Source: CAZEJS01 sp964512645
GTDB lineage: Bacteria; Actinomycetota; Geothermincolia; Fen-727; Anoxymicrobiaceae
Assembly (NCBI GenBank): GCA_964512645.1
Contig: CAZEJS010000002.1
Location: 62,001-126,000, forward strand
Direction: 5' to 3'
DNA length: 64,000 nt
Shown piece by piece: positions 54,329 through 63,553 of the stretch (position 1 is the stretch's first letter; each line of letters starts with the position of its first letter). Made by a program: the position numbers and the translations under genes. The notes under the pieces are model-generated. The model ran no database searches, was not told the origin of the DNA, and worked only from the letters and a program-made list of their open reading frames with translations.

Positions 54329-54725
54329 GATAGCGCAGTACAGCGACATCGTGATGGACCACTTCATGAACCCGCGCAACGTGGGCGAGATCGAGGACGC
54401 CGACGGTGTCGGCGAGGTGGGCAACCCCGTCTGCGGAGACATGATGACTTTTTCTATCAAGGTGGCCGACGGGCGCCTGAGCGACGTGAAATTCAAGACC
54501 TTCGGGTGCGGCGCCGCGATCGCCGTCTCCAGCATGGTCAGCGAGATGGCGACGGGCAAGACCCTGGACGAGGCGCTGAAGATCACCCGGGAGGACGTCG
54601 CGGAGCAGCTCGGCGGGCTGCCGAAGCAGAAGATGCACTGCTCGAACCTCGGGACCGACGCGCTCCACAAGGCGATCCAGGACTACCTTGCCAGGCAGAA
54701 GACCAAGGAGGAGGAGCATGGTTGA
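54321..54725 (+). CDS. iscU: Fe-S cluster scaffold IscU/NifU N-terminal type
   Basis: A 134-residue scaffold with the three cluster cysteines GNPVCGD, FGCGAAIA and MHCSNLG, and the conserved aspartate after the first. The FKTFGCGAAIAVSSM region is diagnostic. It builds 2Fe-2S clusters with IscS. GTG 54321 lies inside the end of the IscS-like gene, so it is coupled. Lys103 region QKMHC matches IscU. This is standard and intact, unlike its partner. Confidence 0.94.
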   Translation: MVEIAQYSDIVMDHFMNPRNVGEIEDADGVGEVGNPVCGDMMTFSIKVADGRLSDVKFKTFGCGAAIAVSSMVSEMATGKTLDEALKITREDVAEQLGGLPKQKMHCSNLGTDALHKAIQDYLARQKTKEEEHG

Positions 54726-54900
54726 ACCGCGTGAGGATAGGCCCGCGGCGTGCCGTTGCCCCTACTGTGACGCGGCCGTGGAGGAACCCGGACCGATCTG
54801 CGCCGTCTGCGAAATCGTGATAGTCGAATGCCTCCGGTGCGGGAAGCCGGTCCGCGATGACGCGGAGGAGTGCCCGCACTGCGGCGAGCCACCGAGGTAG
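54718..54900 (+). CDS. Small double zinc-ribbon protein
   Basis: Sixty residues with four CxxC pairs: CRCPYC, CAVC, CLRCG and CPHCG. These form two zinc ribbons (or rubredoxin-like knuckles). It overlaps the iscU end (ATGGTTGA) with GGAGG upstream, so belongs to the operon. Function unknown; it could be a metal or persulfide-binding accessory. Confidence 0.75.
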   Translation: MVEPREDRPAACRCPYCDAAVEEPGPICAVCEIVIVECLRCGKPVRDDAEECPHCGEPPR

Positions 54901-54991
54901 AAACGGCGGGAGAGGCCTTCCGGCCCGGCTTCTGCCGGAAGCGGGACGGGAGGCCGGGGAAAAGGGTTCAGCGAGCCGGGAGGGCCGGGAA

Positions 54992-55471
54992 ATGACTGAA
55001 GATGCGATGACGCTCATCGTTTTCAGCGGTGACCTCGACAAGGCGCTTGCCGCCTTCAACCTCGCGAACACCGGAGCCTCCATGGGCATGCGGGTGAACA
55101 TGTTCTTCACCTTCTGGGGGCTCGCGGTTATAGAGAAGGGCGGCCTGTCCAGGGGCGAAAAAAGCCCCATGCAGTGGTTGATGGGAGTGATGAACCGCGG
55201 AGGAGCGTCCAGGCGGAAGCTCTCCAGGATGAACATGATGGGCGCGGGGACGAAGACGATGAAGAGCTTGATGAAACGTTACCGCATGCCTTCGCTCGAA
55301 GAGAGCATCACGCTCGCGAGGGAACAGGGAGTTCGCTTCCTGGCCTGCACGACGTCCATGGCGATAATGGGCCTGGAGAAGGGCGATTTCATCGACGAGG
55401 TGGACGATTTCGTCGGCGCGGCAACGTACCTTTCGCTGGCCGGCGATGGCAAGGTCAACCTGTTCATCTAG
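54992..55471 (+). CDS. DsrE/DsrF-like family protein
   Basis: A 159-residue protein of the DsrE_2 type: IVFSGDLDKALAAFNLANTG, MGMRVNMFFTFWGL, and near the end FLACTTSMAIMGL with a conserved cysteine, then DDFVGAATYL. Relatives carry persulfide sulfur in sulfur-transfer relays. ATG 54992 with GGGAGG upstream. It is followed by a TusA-like gene; the pair is a common sulfurtransferase unit. Confidence 0.87.
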   Translation: MTEDAMTLIVFSGDLDKALAAFNLANTGASMGMRVNMFFTFWGLAVIEKGGLSRGEKSPMQWLMGVMNRGGASRRKLSRMNMMGAGTKTMKSLMKRYRMPSLEESITLAREQGVRFLACTTSMAIMGLEKGDFIDEVDDFVGAATYLSLAGDGKVNLFI

Positions 55472-55503
55472 CCCCAGGCGCCGCGGACCGGAGGTGGTCT
55501 CGA

Positions 55504-55737
55504 ATGGAAGCGGACAGGAAAATAGACTGCGTGGGCTTCTACTGCCCTATGCCGATAGTGAAGACCGCGCAGGCGATGAAGGAGATGGAGCCCGGGCAGG
55601 TGCTCGAGGTGCTGGCCGACGACGAGGGGATCAGGAGCGACATGCCCGCCTGGGCGAACAAGACGGGCAACGAATTCCTCGGGGTCGAAGAGGAACCGGG
55701 CGAGATCAGGGTCTACGTCAGGAAGGGGCCTGGTTGA
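55504..55737 (+). CDS. TusA/SirA-like sulfur carrier
   Basis: Seventy-seven residues with the CPxP signature (DCVGFYCPMPIVKTAQAM) and EVLADDEGIRSDMPAWANKTG. The cysteine carries persulfide sulfur to acceptor proteins. ATG 55504 with GGAGG upstream, 32 bases after the DsrE-like gene. Confidence 0.9.
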   Translation: MEADRKIDCVGFYCPMPIVKTAQAMKEMEPGQVLEVLADDEGIRSDMPAWANKTGNEFLGVEEEPGEIRVYVRKGPG

Positions 55738-55780
55738 CGACCCGGCGCCGCGCCCGGCAATCGGAACTGGAGGTGGATCG

Positions 55781-56290
55781 ATGGCGGATGATCTGAGAAA
55801 CGACCTTCACATGGCGTACGAAGGCGAATCAAAAGCGTCGGTGAGACTCAGGGTCTACGCGGACAAGGCCGACGAAGAGGAGTACACCGGCGTGGCCAGG
55901 CTCTTCCGGGCGGTCGCCGACTCGGAGGCGATCCACGCCCGAAACGCCCTCAGGCTGCTGCACGAGATAAAGGACACCGAAACGAACCTCTCCGATTCGC
56001 TCGCCAGGGAGCGGAAGATAGCCGAGGTCTCCTACGGATCGTTCATCGCCAGGGCCGAGGCCGGTGAGAACAGGGCGGCGGCCACCATGTTCGCCTGGGC
56101 GCGGGACGTCGAGGACCAGCACATCAAGCTGTACGAGAAGGCGCTGGAGCACCTGCTCGCCGGGGAAGAGCCGACGTACTACGTGTGCGACGTGTGCGGG
56201 TACGTGGCCGACGGGGCCGTGCCCGAGAAATGCCCGGTCTGCGGCAACCCCCCCGAAGTGTTCTACGAGGTGACCTGCAAGTACGACTGA
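55781..56290 (+). CDS. Rubrerythrin
   Basis: A 169-residue protein: four-helix diiron domain with EGESKAS, SEAIHA, RAEAGEN and VEDQHIKLY ligands, and a C-terminal rubredoxin-like domain (YVCDVCGYVADG; EKCPVCGNPP). It reduces peroxide in anaerobes. Usual size and all ligands present. ATG 55781 with GGAGG upstream. It ends the iscS-like/iscU/zinc-ribbon/DsrE/TusA operon, tying sulfur and Fe-S metabolism to oxidative stress. Confidence 0.94.
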   Translation: MADDLRNDLHMAYEGESKASVRLRVYADKADEEEYTGVARLFRAVADSEAIHARNALRLLHEIKDTETNLSDSLARERKIAEVSYGSFIARAEAGENRAAATMFAWARDVEDQHIKLYEKALEHLLAGEEPTYYVCDVCGYVADGAVPEKCPVCGNPPEVFYEVTCKYD

Positions 56291-56462
56291 GCCGGCGGTC
56301 TCGCGGTCCGCCGGTAACTTTTGGTGCTTCAGGTTCGTTTCATCTCCACAGAAGTAGTAGAATTCCAGGGGAGATTGGCAAATCACACCAATCAACGCTT
56401 GACGGCGACCATTGATCGATGCTGCCGGCGTCGGACCGGCCGCGAAGGCATGGAGGTTTGTG

Positions 56463-59400
56463 ATGACATCCTACCTGACCGGACACAGGGCCTGGGAGAC
56501 AATCCTGCTGCTGGTCCTCCTCTCGGCGCTCGCGCTCCTGGCGCTGTTCGCCGCCCCCGGCGCGACCGCCCAGCCGATCCCCGGGGAGATACGAGGGACC
56601 GTGACCGGGGCGAACGGCGGATTGCCTATCAACGGTGCCACCATTCAGGCTTACGATGTCGATGGAAACACGTACGGCCTGCCCGCTGTGTCCGACGTCA
56701 ACGGCGAATACTCGCTGCCTGACCTCGAAGCCGGGGACTACCGGCTGCTGTTCACCGCCAACGACGGGATACACACCTACATCTTCTACCAGAACCAGAC
56801 ATCACTTACCGAGGCTACGCCGGTTCCGGTCCCCGAAAACACGGTGGTGGAAAACATCGACCAGGAAATCCCGGCGGGAACCGCCGGCGACATACACGGC
56901 CGGGTGACCGCCGAGGACACCGGAGACCCGCTGGCAGGGGTTGTGGTGCAGGCGTTCGATGCGGACGACATGCCAGCGGGAAACCCGGCAGTCAGCAACT
57001 CCAGCGGGGAGTACCTCGTGTCCGGCCTCCCCGCCGGGGATTACCGGCTGCTGTTCACCGCCAACGACGGGATTCACGCCTCTATCTATTACCATGACGT
57101 GCATTCGCTGGACATGGCCACCCCCGTGGCCGTCCCGGCCGGTGGCGCGGTGTTCGGAATCGATCAGGCCCTGCCCCTCGGGGGCTCCGTGACCGGCACT
57201 GTGCGAGGCGCGGACGACGGGCGCCCGCTCCCTGACGTGGCAATGGACCTGTATTGCATAACCTGGCACAACCACCGACGCACCGACATTCGTGTCATCC
57301 GTGATCCGTCCGTGAAGACGGACGTGAACGGGGTTTACACGTTCTCCGGCCTTCCGACCGGACAGTACGTCGTCCAGGCCATGCCCAGGGATTTCATCCA
57401 CTACGAGGAATGGTGGTACGGCGGAAAATCCTCGCAGGAAGAAGCGGTGCCGTTCACCGTCAGGATCGGCGCGCAGACAACCGGCATCGACCTCGACGTG
57501 CCCGCGGGGGGCGCCATCTCCGGGAAGGTGGTGGACAGCACGGACACGGAACTTGAGGATGTAAGGTGCACAGCATACAGGTACGACCCCAGAAGCAAAA
57601 CGTGGCAGCCCGTACTATCGACGGGCACTATTCCAACAGGTCAGTACATCATCGGGCCGGTCGAACCGGGGACATACAAGGTGGAGTTCTCGCCGAATGA
57701 AAAGACCCACATCGGCGAATGGTACAACAACAAGGCGGACGAGAAGGACGCCGACAAGATCACCGTTCACCGTTCCCAGATCACCTCGGGAATAAACGCC
57801 GTTCTGACCAGGACGGTTAAGATCTCCGGCAAGGTGGTCTCGAACGACCCGGACGCCTACCCGATTCCCGAGGTGACCGTTAAGGCCTACCTCAAGGTCG
57901 GGAACAAGTGGAGCCTGCGGTACTCCGAGCAGACCTCTTTCTATAAGAAGCCGGAGGGGGGCCCTCCCGGAGGCAAGCCGCAGGGCGGGGAATACTTCAT
58001 CGAAGGAATGGTCCCCGGCACTTACATCGTCCAGTTCGTGCCCCCGCGGAACATCTGGAAAGACCAGTACTACAAGGGCAAGGCTGGGCAGTCCACGGCC
58101 GACCGGATCGTCCTTGCCGAAGGGGCGGCGGCGGCCAACGTCAACGCGGCGCTGGCCTGGGACCCGGACAACATCGAATGGTACGGGGTCACCCCCGCCG
58201 AATCCAGTGACTTCGGCAGCCTGCTCTCGAGCGTGGGCTTCGGGTACAACAACCTGTCGCTCGGCCGTTCTTACGACCTTGTCAACCTCAGCCTGCTGAA
58301 GCGGTTCAAGTGGATATTCATCAACTGCTCGGGTGACTTCCACGACGGCTACAGGGCCAAGGTCCTGGAGCTCTTCGACAACCTGGCGGATGCGCCGCTG
58401 GTCAAGTACGTGAACTCGGGCGGCAAGGTCTTCGTGTCCGACCACGGCGGCCCGCCGCTGTTCCGCGGGCTGGGCCTGCCGTTCAACTTCTACCAGGATT
58501 CGTTAGACTACGAACACGGACGCAAGCAGTCGGTGACCGCGAGCGTGGTCGACCCGAAGATGCGCGCCGGCATAGGGTCCTCGACCGTACCGATGACCTA
58601 TGACAGGGAGGGACACACCACCCTCACCGGAGTACCGCCCGAGGCGACGGTCAACATGCGGGCCACCATTCAGACCAACTTGAAGGATACTCTGGCGAAC
58701 GTTCCCGTGTGCGCCACGCTGCCGTTCGGGTCCGGCAAGGTCGTCTACCAGACGTTCCACCTGGACAAGCAGTCCCCGGAGTACGCGAAGAAGATGCTTT
58801 TCTACTTCCTCGAACGCAAGCCGGCGCCGCCGAAGATCGACTCCATCTCGCCTGCCCTGGGACCGGTGAAGACGGTGGTCACCATCAAGGGCTCCAACTT
58901 CGGCTCGAGCCGTCCGTCGACCTCGTGGGTGACCTTCAACAACAAGAAGGTGACGTCTTACCTGGCCTGGTCCTCCAAGGAGATACGGGTCGCCGTCCCC
59001 GTGGGCGCGACGACGGGTCCGGTCTGGGTAACCACCGGCGCGGGGACCAGCAACAGGGTGACCTTCTCGGTGACCCAGGCGCCCGAGGGGGCCGCCTGGT
59101 ACCTCGCGGAGGGGTGTACCGATTTCGGCTTCGAGACCTTCATAAATATCGAGAACCCGAACGGCGTTCCGGTGACGGCCTCTGTGCAGTACATGACCCC
59201 GGAGGGGCCTTTCCCCAAGCGCGACGTCTCCCTGCCGGCGTACTCGCAGACAACCCTGAACCCCAGGGAGGTAATTGGCGCGAAGGATTTCTCGACTCAG
59301 GTCATCTGCACGAGCGGCGCGCAGATAGCGGTTGACAGGCGGATGGTGTGGACCGGGCCGGGGGCCGCGTCCCAGGAGGGCCACTCCTCTGTCGGCGTGG

Positions 59401-60365
59401 TCGCCCCCGCCAATAAGTGGTATCTCGCCGAAGGTTCGTCCAAGTGGGGCTTCGAGTGCTGGCTGCTCGCGCAGAACCCCAACAAGCTCGCCGCGAACCT
59501 TACCGTGACTTACATGATCGAGGGCGAAGGCCCGGTCACCAAGACGCGTTCGGTGCCCGCAGGCGGCCGCCAGAGCTGGAGCATGGCAGATGACATCGGC
59601 GCAAAAGACGCCTCGGTGACGATCGAATCCGACAGCGCCCAGGTCCCCATCATCGTCGAGCGCGCCATGTACCGGAACAACCGGCGGGAGGGCCACGGGT
59701 CGGTGGGAACCCCTTCCGCCTCAAAGACGTTCTACCTTGCCGAAGGCACCACCGGTTACGGTTTCACCACCTACGTCCTGGTCCAGAACCCCAACCCCGG
59801 CCCGGCCACCGTGACCCTGTCCTACATGACCAAATCGGGGGCCAGGCCCCAGCCGGCGATGACGCTGCCCGCCAACTCGCGGAAGACCGTCCGGGTCAAC
59901 GATGTGGCCGGGATGCAGGACCAGGATTTTTCCACGAAGGTCACCGGCAGCCTGCCGATTATCGCCGAACGGGCGATGTACTGGGGCGAAGGCACTCCGC
60001 TCGGGGAGGCCTGCCACGCTTCGGTGGGAATGCAGGAAGCCCATTCAGCTTTCTACCTGCCCGACGGGGAGACGTCCGGCGGGTACGAGACCTGGACGTG
60101 CGTACAGAACCCGAATCCGGACCCTGTCAAGATCGAGGTCGTCTACTTCGAGAGCGGAGGGACCAAGCGGGTTACGCCGATGCCGGATACCGTGCCGGGG
60201 AATTCGCGGAAAACGTACAACATGGCCGATAAGATCCCCAGCGGGAAGGCCGCCATCCTGGTGAGGGCGGTGACCCCCGGAGTCAGGATAATGGTCGAAC
60301 GTTCGATGTACTGGAACAGCCGCGGGGCCGGCACAAACACCATCGGTGGTTTCTCGGACAGGTAG
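56463..60365 (+). CDS. Large secreted repeat protein: prealbumin-like repeats, GATase-like domain, IPT/TIG and four C-terminal repeats
   Basis: About 1,300 residues. A signal peptide (to about residue 38, ending GATAQP) precedes five or six carboxypeptidase-regulatory-like beta-sandwich repeats (IRGTVTG..., GDYRLLFTANDGIH), a class I amidotransferase/ThuA-like domain (580-790; KYVNSGGKVFVSDHGG), one IPT/TIG domain (PKIDSISPALGPVKTVVTIK) and four repeats of 104-107 residues beginning YLAEG or YLPDG and ending near AMYW. There is no LPXTG motif or C-terminal helix, so it is released or held non-covalently. ATG 56463 with GGAGG six bases upstream. Confidence 0.88.
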   Translation: MTSYLTGHRAWETILLLVLLSALALLALFAAPGATAQPIPGEIRGTVTGANGGLPINGATIQAYDVDGNTYGLPAVSDVNGEYSLPDLEAGDYRLLFTANDGIHTYIFYQNQTSLTEATPVPVPENTVVENIDQEIPAGTAGDIHGRVTAEDTGDPLAGVVVQAFDADDMPAGNPAVSNSSGEYLVSGLPAGDYRLLFTANDGIHASIYYHDVHSLDMATPVAVPAGGAVFGIDQALPLGGSVTGTVRGADDGRPLPDVAMDLYCITWHNHRRTDIRVIRDPSVKTDVNGVYTFSGLPTGQYVVQAMPRDFIHYEEWWYGGKSSQEEAVPFTVRIGAQTTGIDLDVPAGGAISGKVVDSTDTELEDVRCTAYRYDPRSKTWQPVLSTGTIPTGQYIIGPVEPGTYKVEFSPNEKTHIGEWYNNKADEKDADKITVHRSQITSGINAVLTRTVKISGKVVSNDPDAYPIPEVTVKAYLKVGNKWSLRYSEQTSFYKKPEGGPPGGKPQGGEYFIEGMVPGTYIVQFVPPRNIWKDQYYKGKAGQSTADRIVLAEGAAAANVNAALAWDPDNIEWYGVTPAESSDFGSLLSSVGFGYNNLSLGRSYDLVNLSLLKRFKWIFINCSGDFHDGYRAKVLELFDNLADAPLVKYVNSGGKVFVSDHGGPPLFRGLGLPFNFYQDSLDYEHGRKQSVTASVVDPKMRAGIGSSTVPMTYDREGHTTLTGVPPEATVNMRATIQTNLKDTLANVPVCATLPFGSGKVVYQTFHLDKQSPEYAKKMLFYFLERKPAPPKIDSISPALGPVKTVVTIKGSNFGSSRPSTSWVTFNNKKVTSYLAWSSKEIRVAVPVGATTGPVWVTTGAGTSNRVTFSVTQAPEGAAWYLAEGCTDFGFETFINIENPNGVPVTASVQYMTPEGPFPKRDVSLPAYSQTTLNPREVIGAKDFSTQVICTSGAQIAVDRRMVWTGPGAASQEGHSSVGVVAPANKWYLAEGSSKWGFECWLLAQNPNKLAANLTVTYMIEGEGPVTKTRSVPAGGRQSWSMADDIGAKDASVTIESDSAQVPIIVERAMYRNNRREGHGSVGTPSASKTFYLAEGTTGYGFTTYVLVQNPNPGPATVTLSYMTKSGARPQPAMTLPANSRKTVRVNDVAGMQDQDFSTKVTGSLPIIAERAMYWGEGTPLGEACHASVGMQEAHSAFYLPDGETSGGYETWTCVQNPNPDPVKIEVVYFESGGTKRVTPMPDTVPGNSRKTYNMADKIPSGKAAILVRAVTPGVRIMVERSMYWNSRGAGTNTIGGFSDR
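56731..57073 (+). repeat. Recent internal duplication in the secreted repeat protein gene
   Basis: The 40-base segments 56731-56770 and 57034-57073 match at 39 positions. They are 303 bases apart, exactly 101 codons, and both encode GDYRLLFTANDGI. The near-identity at DNA level implies recent duplication or gene conversion between neighbouring repeats. Confidence 0.75.
59097..60360 (+). repeat. Four tandem C-terminal repeat units
   Basis: Units start at 59097 (WYLAEGCTDFGFET), 59418 (WYLAEGSSKWGFEC), 59730 (FYLAEGTTGYGFTT) and 60051 (FYLPDGETSGGYET), spaced 321, 312 and 321 bases. Each continues with NPN and ends with a R-x-M-x-W type segment. This module is common in secreted proteins of deep-branching actinobacteria. 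Confidence 0.8.
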
Positions 60366-60570
60366 GCGGGCCGCGTTGAAACGCCTGGCCTTCGGCCGAC
60401 GTGAAGCCTGGTGCCCTCGCGCGGGCGTCAGGGCGGTGCCCGGCCGGCTACGGGGCGGGAAGCCTTCCGCCTCCCGGGAGCCGCGGGGCCGGAACCGGAT
60501 TGTAGGAATAGTCCCCGGCCTGGACGAATAATCTGAAAAACCGGCTTCGGAAAGAAAGGCTTCTCAGTCC

Positions 60571-62385
60571 ATGGTCGGAAAGGTTCTCAGTTCCCGGTAC
60601 GAGCTGGAGCAACTGATAGGCACCGGGGGAATGGCGGACGTCTACAGGGCCCGCGACAACCTCCTGGGCAGGACCGTCGCGGTCAAGGTCCTGCACCCGC
60701 ACTTCGCCAAGGACCCCGTTTTCATCGAGCGCTTCAGGCACGAGGCGCAGGCCGCCGCCAACCTGACCCAGCCCGACATCGTCAACGTCTTCGACTGGGG
60801 CATCGAGGAGGGCACCTACTACATCGTCATGGAGTACGTGCAGGGCCGGGACCTGAAGGCGATCATACTGGCCGGGGGCCCGCTCCTGCCCGAGCGCGCC
60901 GTCGAGATAGCGATGTCGATATGCCTGGCGCTCGACGCCGCCCACTCCCACGGAGTGGTCCACCGGGACATCAAGCCCCAGAACATCATCGTCACCAACG
61001 AAGGCCAGATCAAGGTGATGGACTTCGGGATAGCCCGCAGCACCGGGGGCTCGGCGATGACCCAGACCGGGACGATCATGGGCACCGCCCAGTACATCAG
61101 CCCCGAGCAGGCCCAGGGCAGGCCCGCCGACCCGCGCTCCGACCTGTACTCGCTGGGCGTGGTGCTCTACGAAATGCTCACCGGCAGGGTCCCCTTCGAC
61201 GGCGACAACCCGGTTGCCATCGCTTACAAGCACGTCAGGGAGGACCCGCTGCCCCCGACGCTGATCAACCCCGACATCTCGGCGGAGCTCGAGTCGGTCG
61301 TAATGAAGGCGCTCTCGAAAAACCCCGAAAACCGCTACCAGACCGCGATGGAGATGCGGTCGGACCTCGCGAGGTGCCTCGAGGGCACGCCGGTCCACGC
61401 CACGCCCGTGCTCCCCCCGGACGACGCGGCGGGAGGACATACCCGGGCGTTCGCCGCGGGCGGCCCCCCGCCCCGGAGGCGCAGCACCGCCTGGATCTGG
61501 GTGCCGGTCATCCTGCTGTTCCTGGCGGGCGTCGGCGTCCTGGTCTACGCGCTGGTGAGCGCTTCGTCCGGCGCCGCGGTTCCCGGCGTGGTAGGCATGA
61601 AAACCGCCGACGCGCGCGACCTGCTGGAGGGCAGGGGCTTCAAGATGAACGTATCCAAGACGGTGAAGGACGCAACCAAGCCCAAGGACACCGTCATAAG
61701 CCAGGACCCGGCCGCCGGCGGCAAGCTCAGGAAAGGCGGCACGGTGGACGTGGTGGTCAGCGGAGGGCCCGACCTGGTGACCGTTCCCTCCGTCATCGGC
61801 ATGACGGTGGAATCGGCGACGGCTGCTCTCGCGACGGCGGGACTCCAGCTCGGCCAGTCGTCCGAAGCGTACGACGCGGCGGTGGAGAAGGGCAAGATCG
61901 CCCGGCAGGAGCCCCAGGCCAACGCCCAGGCCCCCAAGGGGTCTTCCGTCAACGTTGTCGTGAGCAAGGGCCCGGAGAAGGCCATCGTGCCCGAAGTCGT
62001 GGGGCTGGCCGCGGATGCCGCCACGGCGAAGCTGTCGGAGGCGGGATTCAAGGCGGAAATCGAGTACGTCACCAGCGCCACCGACACCGAGGGTCTGGTG
62101 AAAAGCCAGGAGCCGGCGGGCGGACAGAGCGCCCCCAAAGGCTCCACCGTCACCATAAAAGTGACCAGGCGCCCGGAACAGAGGTCGGTCCCCAAAGTCA
62201 CCGAGATGACGAAGGAAGCGGCCACGTCGACCCTGGTCGGACAGGGTTTCCAGGTGAACGTGGTGGAGCAGGTCTCGACAGCGGCGAACGTGGGCAAGGT
62301 GATCGCCCAGACGCCCACGCCCGGCACAATGGCCAACGTAGGCAGCACGGTCACCATAACTGTAGGCAAGGCGGCAGGTCCATGA
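60571..62385 (+). CDS. pknB: PknB-type Ser/Thr kinase with four extracellular PASTA domains
   Basis: A 604-residue receptor kinase. The kinase domain (1-275) has GTGGMADVYRA, VAVKVLHPH, GVVHRDIKPQN, VMDFGIARS and GTAQYISPEQ. One membrane helix (about 308-330) follows, then four PASTA domains starting at VPGVVGM, VPSVIGM, VPEVVGL and VPKVTEM. PASTA domains bind muropeptides and control cell-wall growth. It is 26 kb from the phosphatase/FHA/RodA cluster that it would normally join. ATG 60571 with GAAAGG upstream. Followed by an AIM24 gene. Confidence 0.95.
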   Translation: MVGKVLSSRYELEQLIGTGGMADVYRARDNLLGRTVAVKVLHPHFAKDPVFIERFRHEAQAAANLTQPDIVNVFDWGIEEGTYYIVMEYVQGRDLKAIILAGGPLLPERAVEIAMSICLALDAAHSHGVVHRDIKPQNIIVTNEGQIKVMDFGIARSTGGSAMTQTGTIMGTAQYISPEQAQGRPADPRSDLYSLGVVLYEMLTGRVPFDGDNPVAIAYKHVREDPLPPTLINPDISAELESVVMKALSKNPENRYQTAMEMRSDLARCLEGTPVHATPVLPPDDAAGGHTRAFAAGGPPPRRRSTAWIWVPVILLFLAGVGVLVYALVSASSGAAVPGVVGMKTADARDLLEGRGFKMNVSKTVKDATKPKDTVISQDPAAGGKLRKGGTVDVVVSGGPDLVTVPSVIGMTVESATAALATAGLQLGQSSEAYDAAVEKGKIARQEPQANAQAPKGSSVNVVVSKGPEKAIVPEVVGLAADAATAKLSEAGFKAEIEYVTSATDTEGLVKSQEPAGGQSAPKGSTVTIKVTRRPEQRSVPKVTEMTKEAATSTLVGQGFQVNVVEQVSTAANVGKVIAQTPTPGTMANVGSTVTITVGKAAGP

Positions 62386-62440
62386 TGGGCCGGACCTTGC
62401 CGGAAAACCTCCAATCCGAAACGCGGCGAAGGGGGCATTC

Positions 62441-63214
62441 ATGGCGATGAAGCGCGCGATCACACTGCAGGCACTCCTCGAGGAACAGAAAGAGGTCGAC
62501 ATCCCCGATGCGTTCATCCTTCAGAACGGGAAGCTCCTGAAGGTGAACATGGACGCCTGCGGAGGCCAGGTCCTCACCAAGGCGGGCTCGATGGTCGCCT
62601 ACCAGGGGCAGATGACGTTCTCCAGGAAAGGGGCCGGCGCCGCCAAATGGATCAAGAAGGCGGTGTCCGGCGAGTCCTTCACCCTGATGGAAGTGACTGG
62701 AACGGGCGACCTCTTCCTGGCGGACGCCGCCAACGACATCGTCCTGCTTTACCTGCAGAACGAGGCTATCGGGGTCGAATCCCTCAACCTCCTGGCGTTC
62801 ACCCCCAGCATCTCCTGGGACATCAGAATGATCAAAGGAGGCGCCGGGATGATGTCCGGCGGCCTCTTCAACGTGAACCTCGAGGGCACCGGGTACCTGG
62901 CGCTGATCAGCAAGGGGGAGCCGGTCGCGCTCACCGTCACGCCCGACCAGCCCACCTATTCCGACCCCAACGCGACCGTCGCCTGGTCCTCGAACCTCGA
63001 GCCCAGCGTCCACGTGGACGCAAACCTCAAGGGACTCAAGAGCATCTACGGGTCGATGACCTCCGGGGAGACTTTCCAGCTCGCTTTCCAGGGCTCCGGT
63101 TACGTGCTGGTCCAGCCCAGCGAGGTCCAGCCGAGCACCAGCATGCCGGGCACGTCAGGGGGAGGAGGGGGCGGCGGCGCCGGCGGCTTCCTCGGAGGCG
63201 TCCTCGGAGGTTGA
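62441..63214 (+). CDS. AIM24-family protein
   Basis: A 257-residue protein of the AIM24/TIGR00266 type: strand-rich domain with GGQVLTKAGSMVAYQGQMTF, GTGDLFLADAANDIVLLYL and NVNLEGTGYLALISKG, then a Gly-rich C-terminus (GGGGGGGAGGFLGGVLGG). The family has no settled molecular function; homologues occur in bacteria and in mitochondrial membrane organisation. ATG 62441 with AAGGGGG upstream. The gene follows pknB by 55 bases and may be co-transcribed. Confidence 0.85.
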   Translation: MAMKRAITLQALLEEQKEVDIPDAFILQNGKLLKVNMDACGGQVLTKAGSMVAYQGQMTFSRKGAGAAKWIKKAVSGESFTLMEVTGTGDLFLADAANDIVLLYLQNEAIGVESLNLLAFTPSISWDIRMIKGGAGMMSGGLFNVNLEGTGYLALISKGEPVALTVTPDQPTYSDPNATVAWSSNLEPSVHVDANLKGLKSIYGSMTSGETFQLAFQGSGYVLVQPSEVQPSTSMPGTSGGGGGGGAGGFLGGVLGG

Positions 63215-63439
63215 CGGCGGGGCCACGTCCGCCGGAAAACGCGGCGCGCACGCCCGTGCCGGGTCCGCCGCGCGCGAAGCCCCGCGGCGAGAGCGCCGGG
63301 CGCACGTCACCGGGCCGCTTCCATCGCTCTGCAGCGGCGTTGCGGCGCCGTTACGAGGCTGTTTTCCCGCCCCGGCCGGGGGTGCCGGCAGCGCGGGCGG
63401 CAGGCCGCTTCCAGGGCGCCCCCGCCGGCTCGGAATCAT

Positions 63440-63468
63440 TTGCATTTGACTTGAATTCTGTATAGAAT
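63440..63468 (+). promoter_or_regulatory. Probable promoter of the terminal Hdr-like gene
   Basis: TTGCAT (63440-63445) and TAGAAT (63463-63468) are 17 bases apart in an AT-rich patch inside otherwise very GC-rich DNA. A second hexamer, TTGACT, starts at 63446. The 63215-63439 stretch before it shows no convincing coding sequence. Confidence 0.45.
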
Positions 63469-63553
63469 CCTATCGCTTTATCGGGCGTGAGCAGCGGTGC
63501 ACCGTACCATGGTGCGCCCGACTTGTGTCAGGAACCTGAAACTGGAGTATGAA

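Noticed and set aside
56365..56462. Possible cyclic-di-GMP (GEMM) riboswitch upstream of the secreted repeat protein (GGCAAATC followed by paired stretches)
   Set aside because: The conserved core around GACGCAAAGCC is absent and I could not build the second stem. A covariance-model search would settle it.
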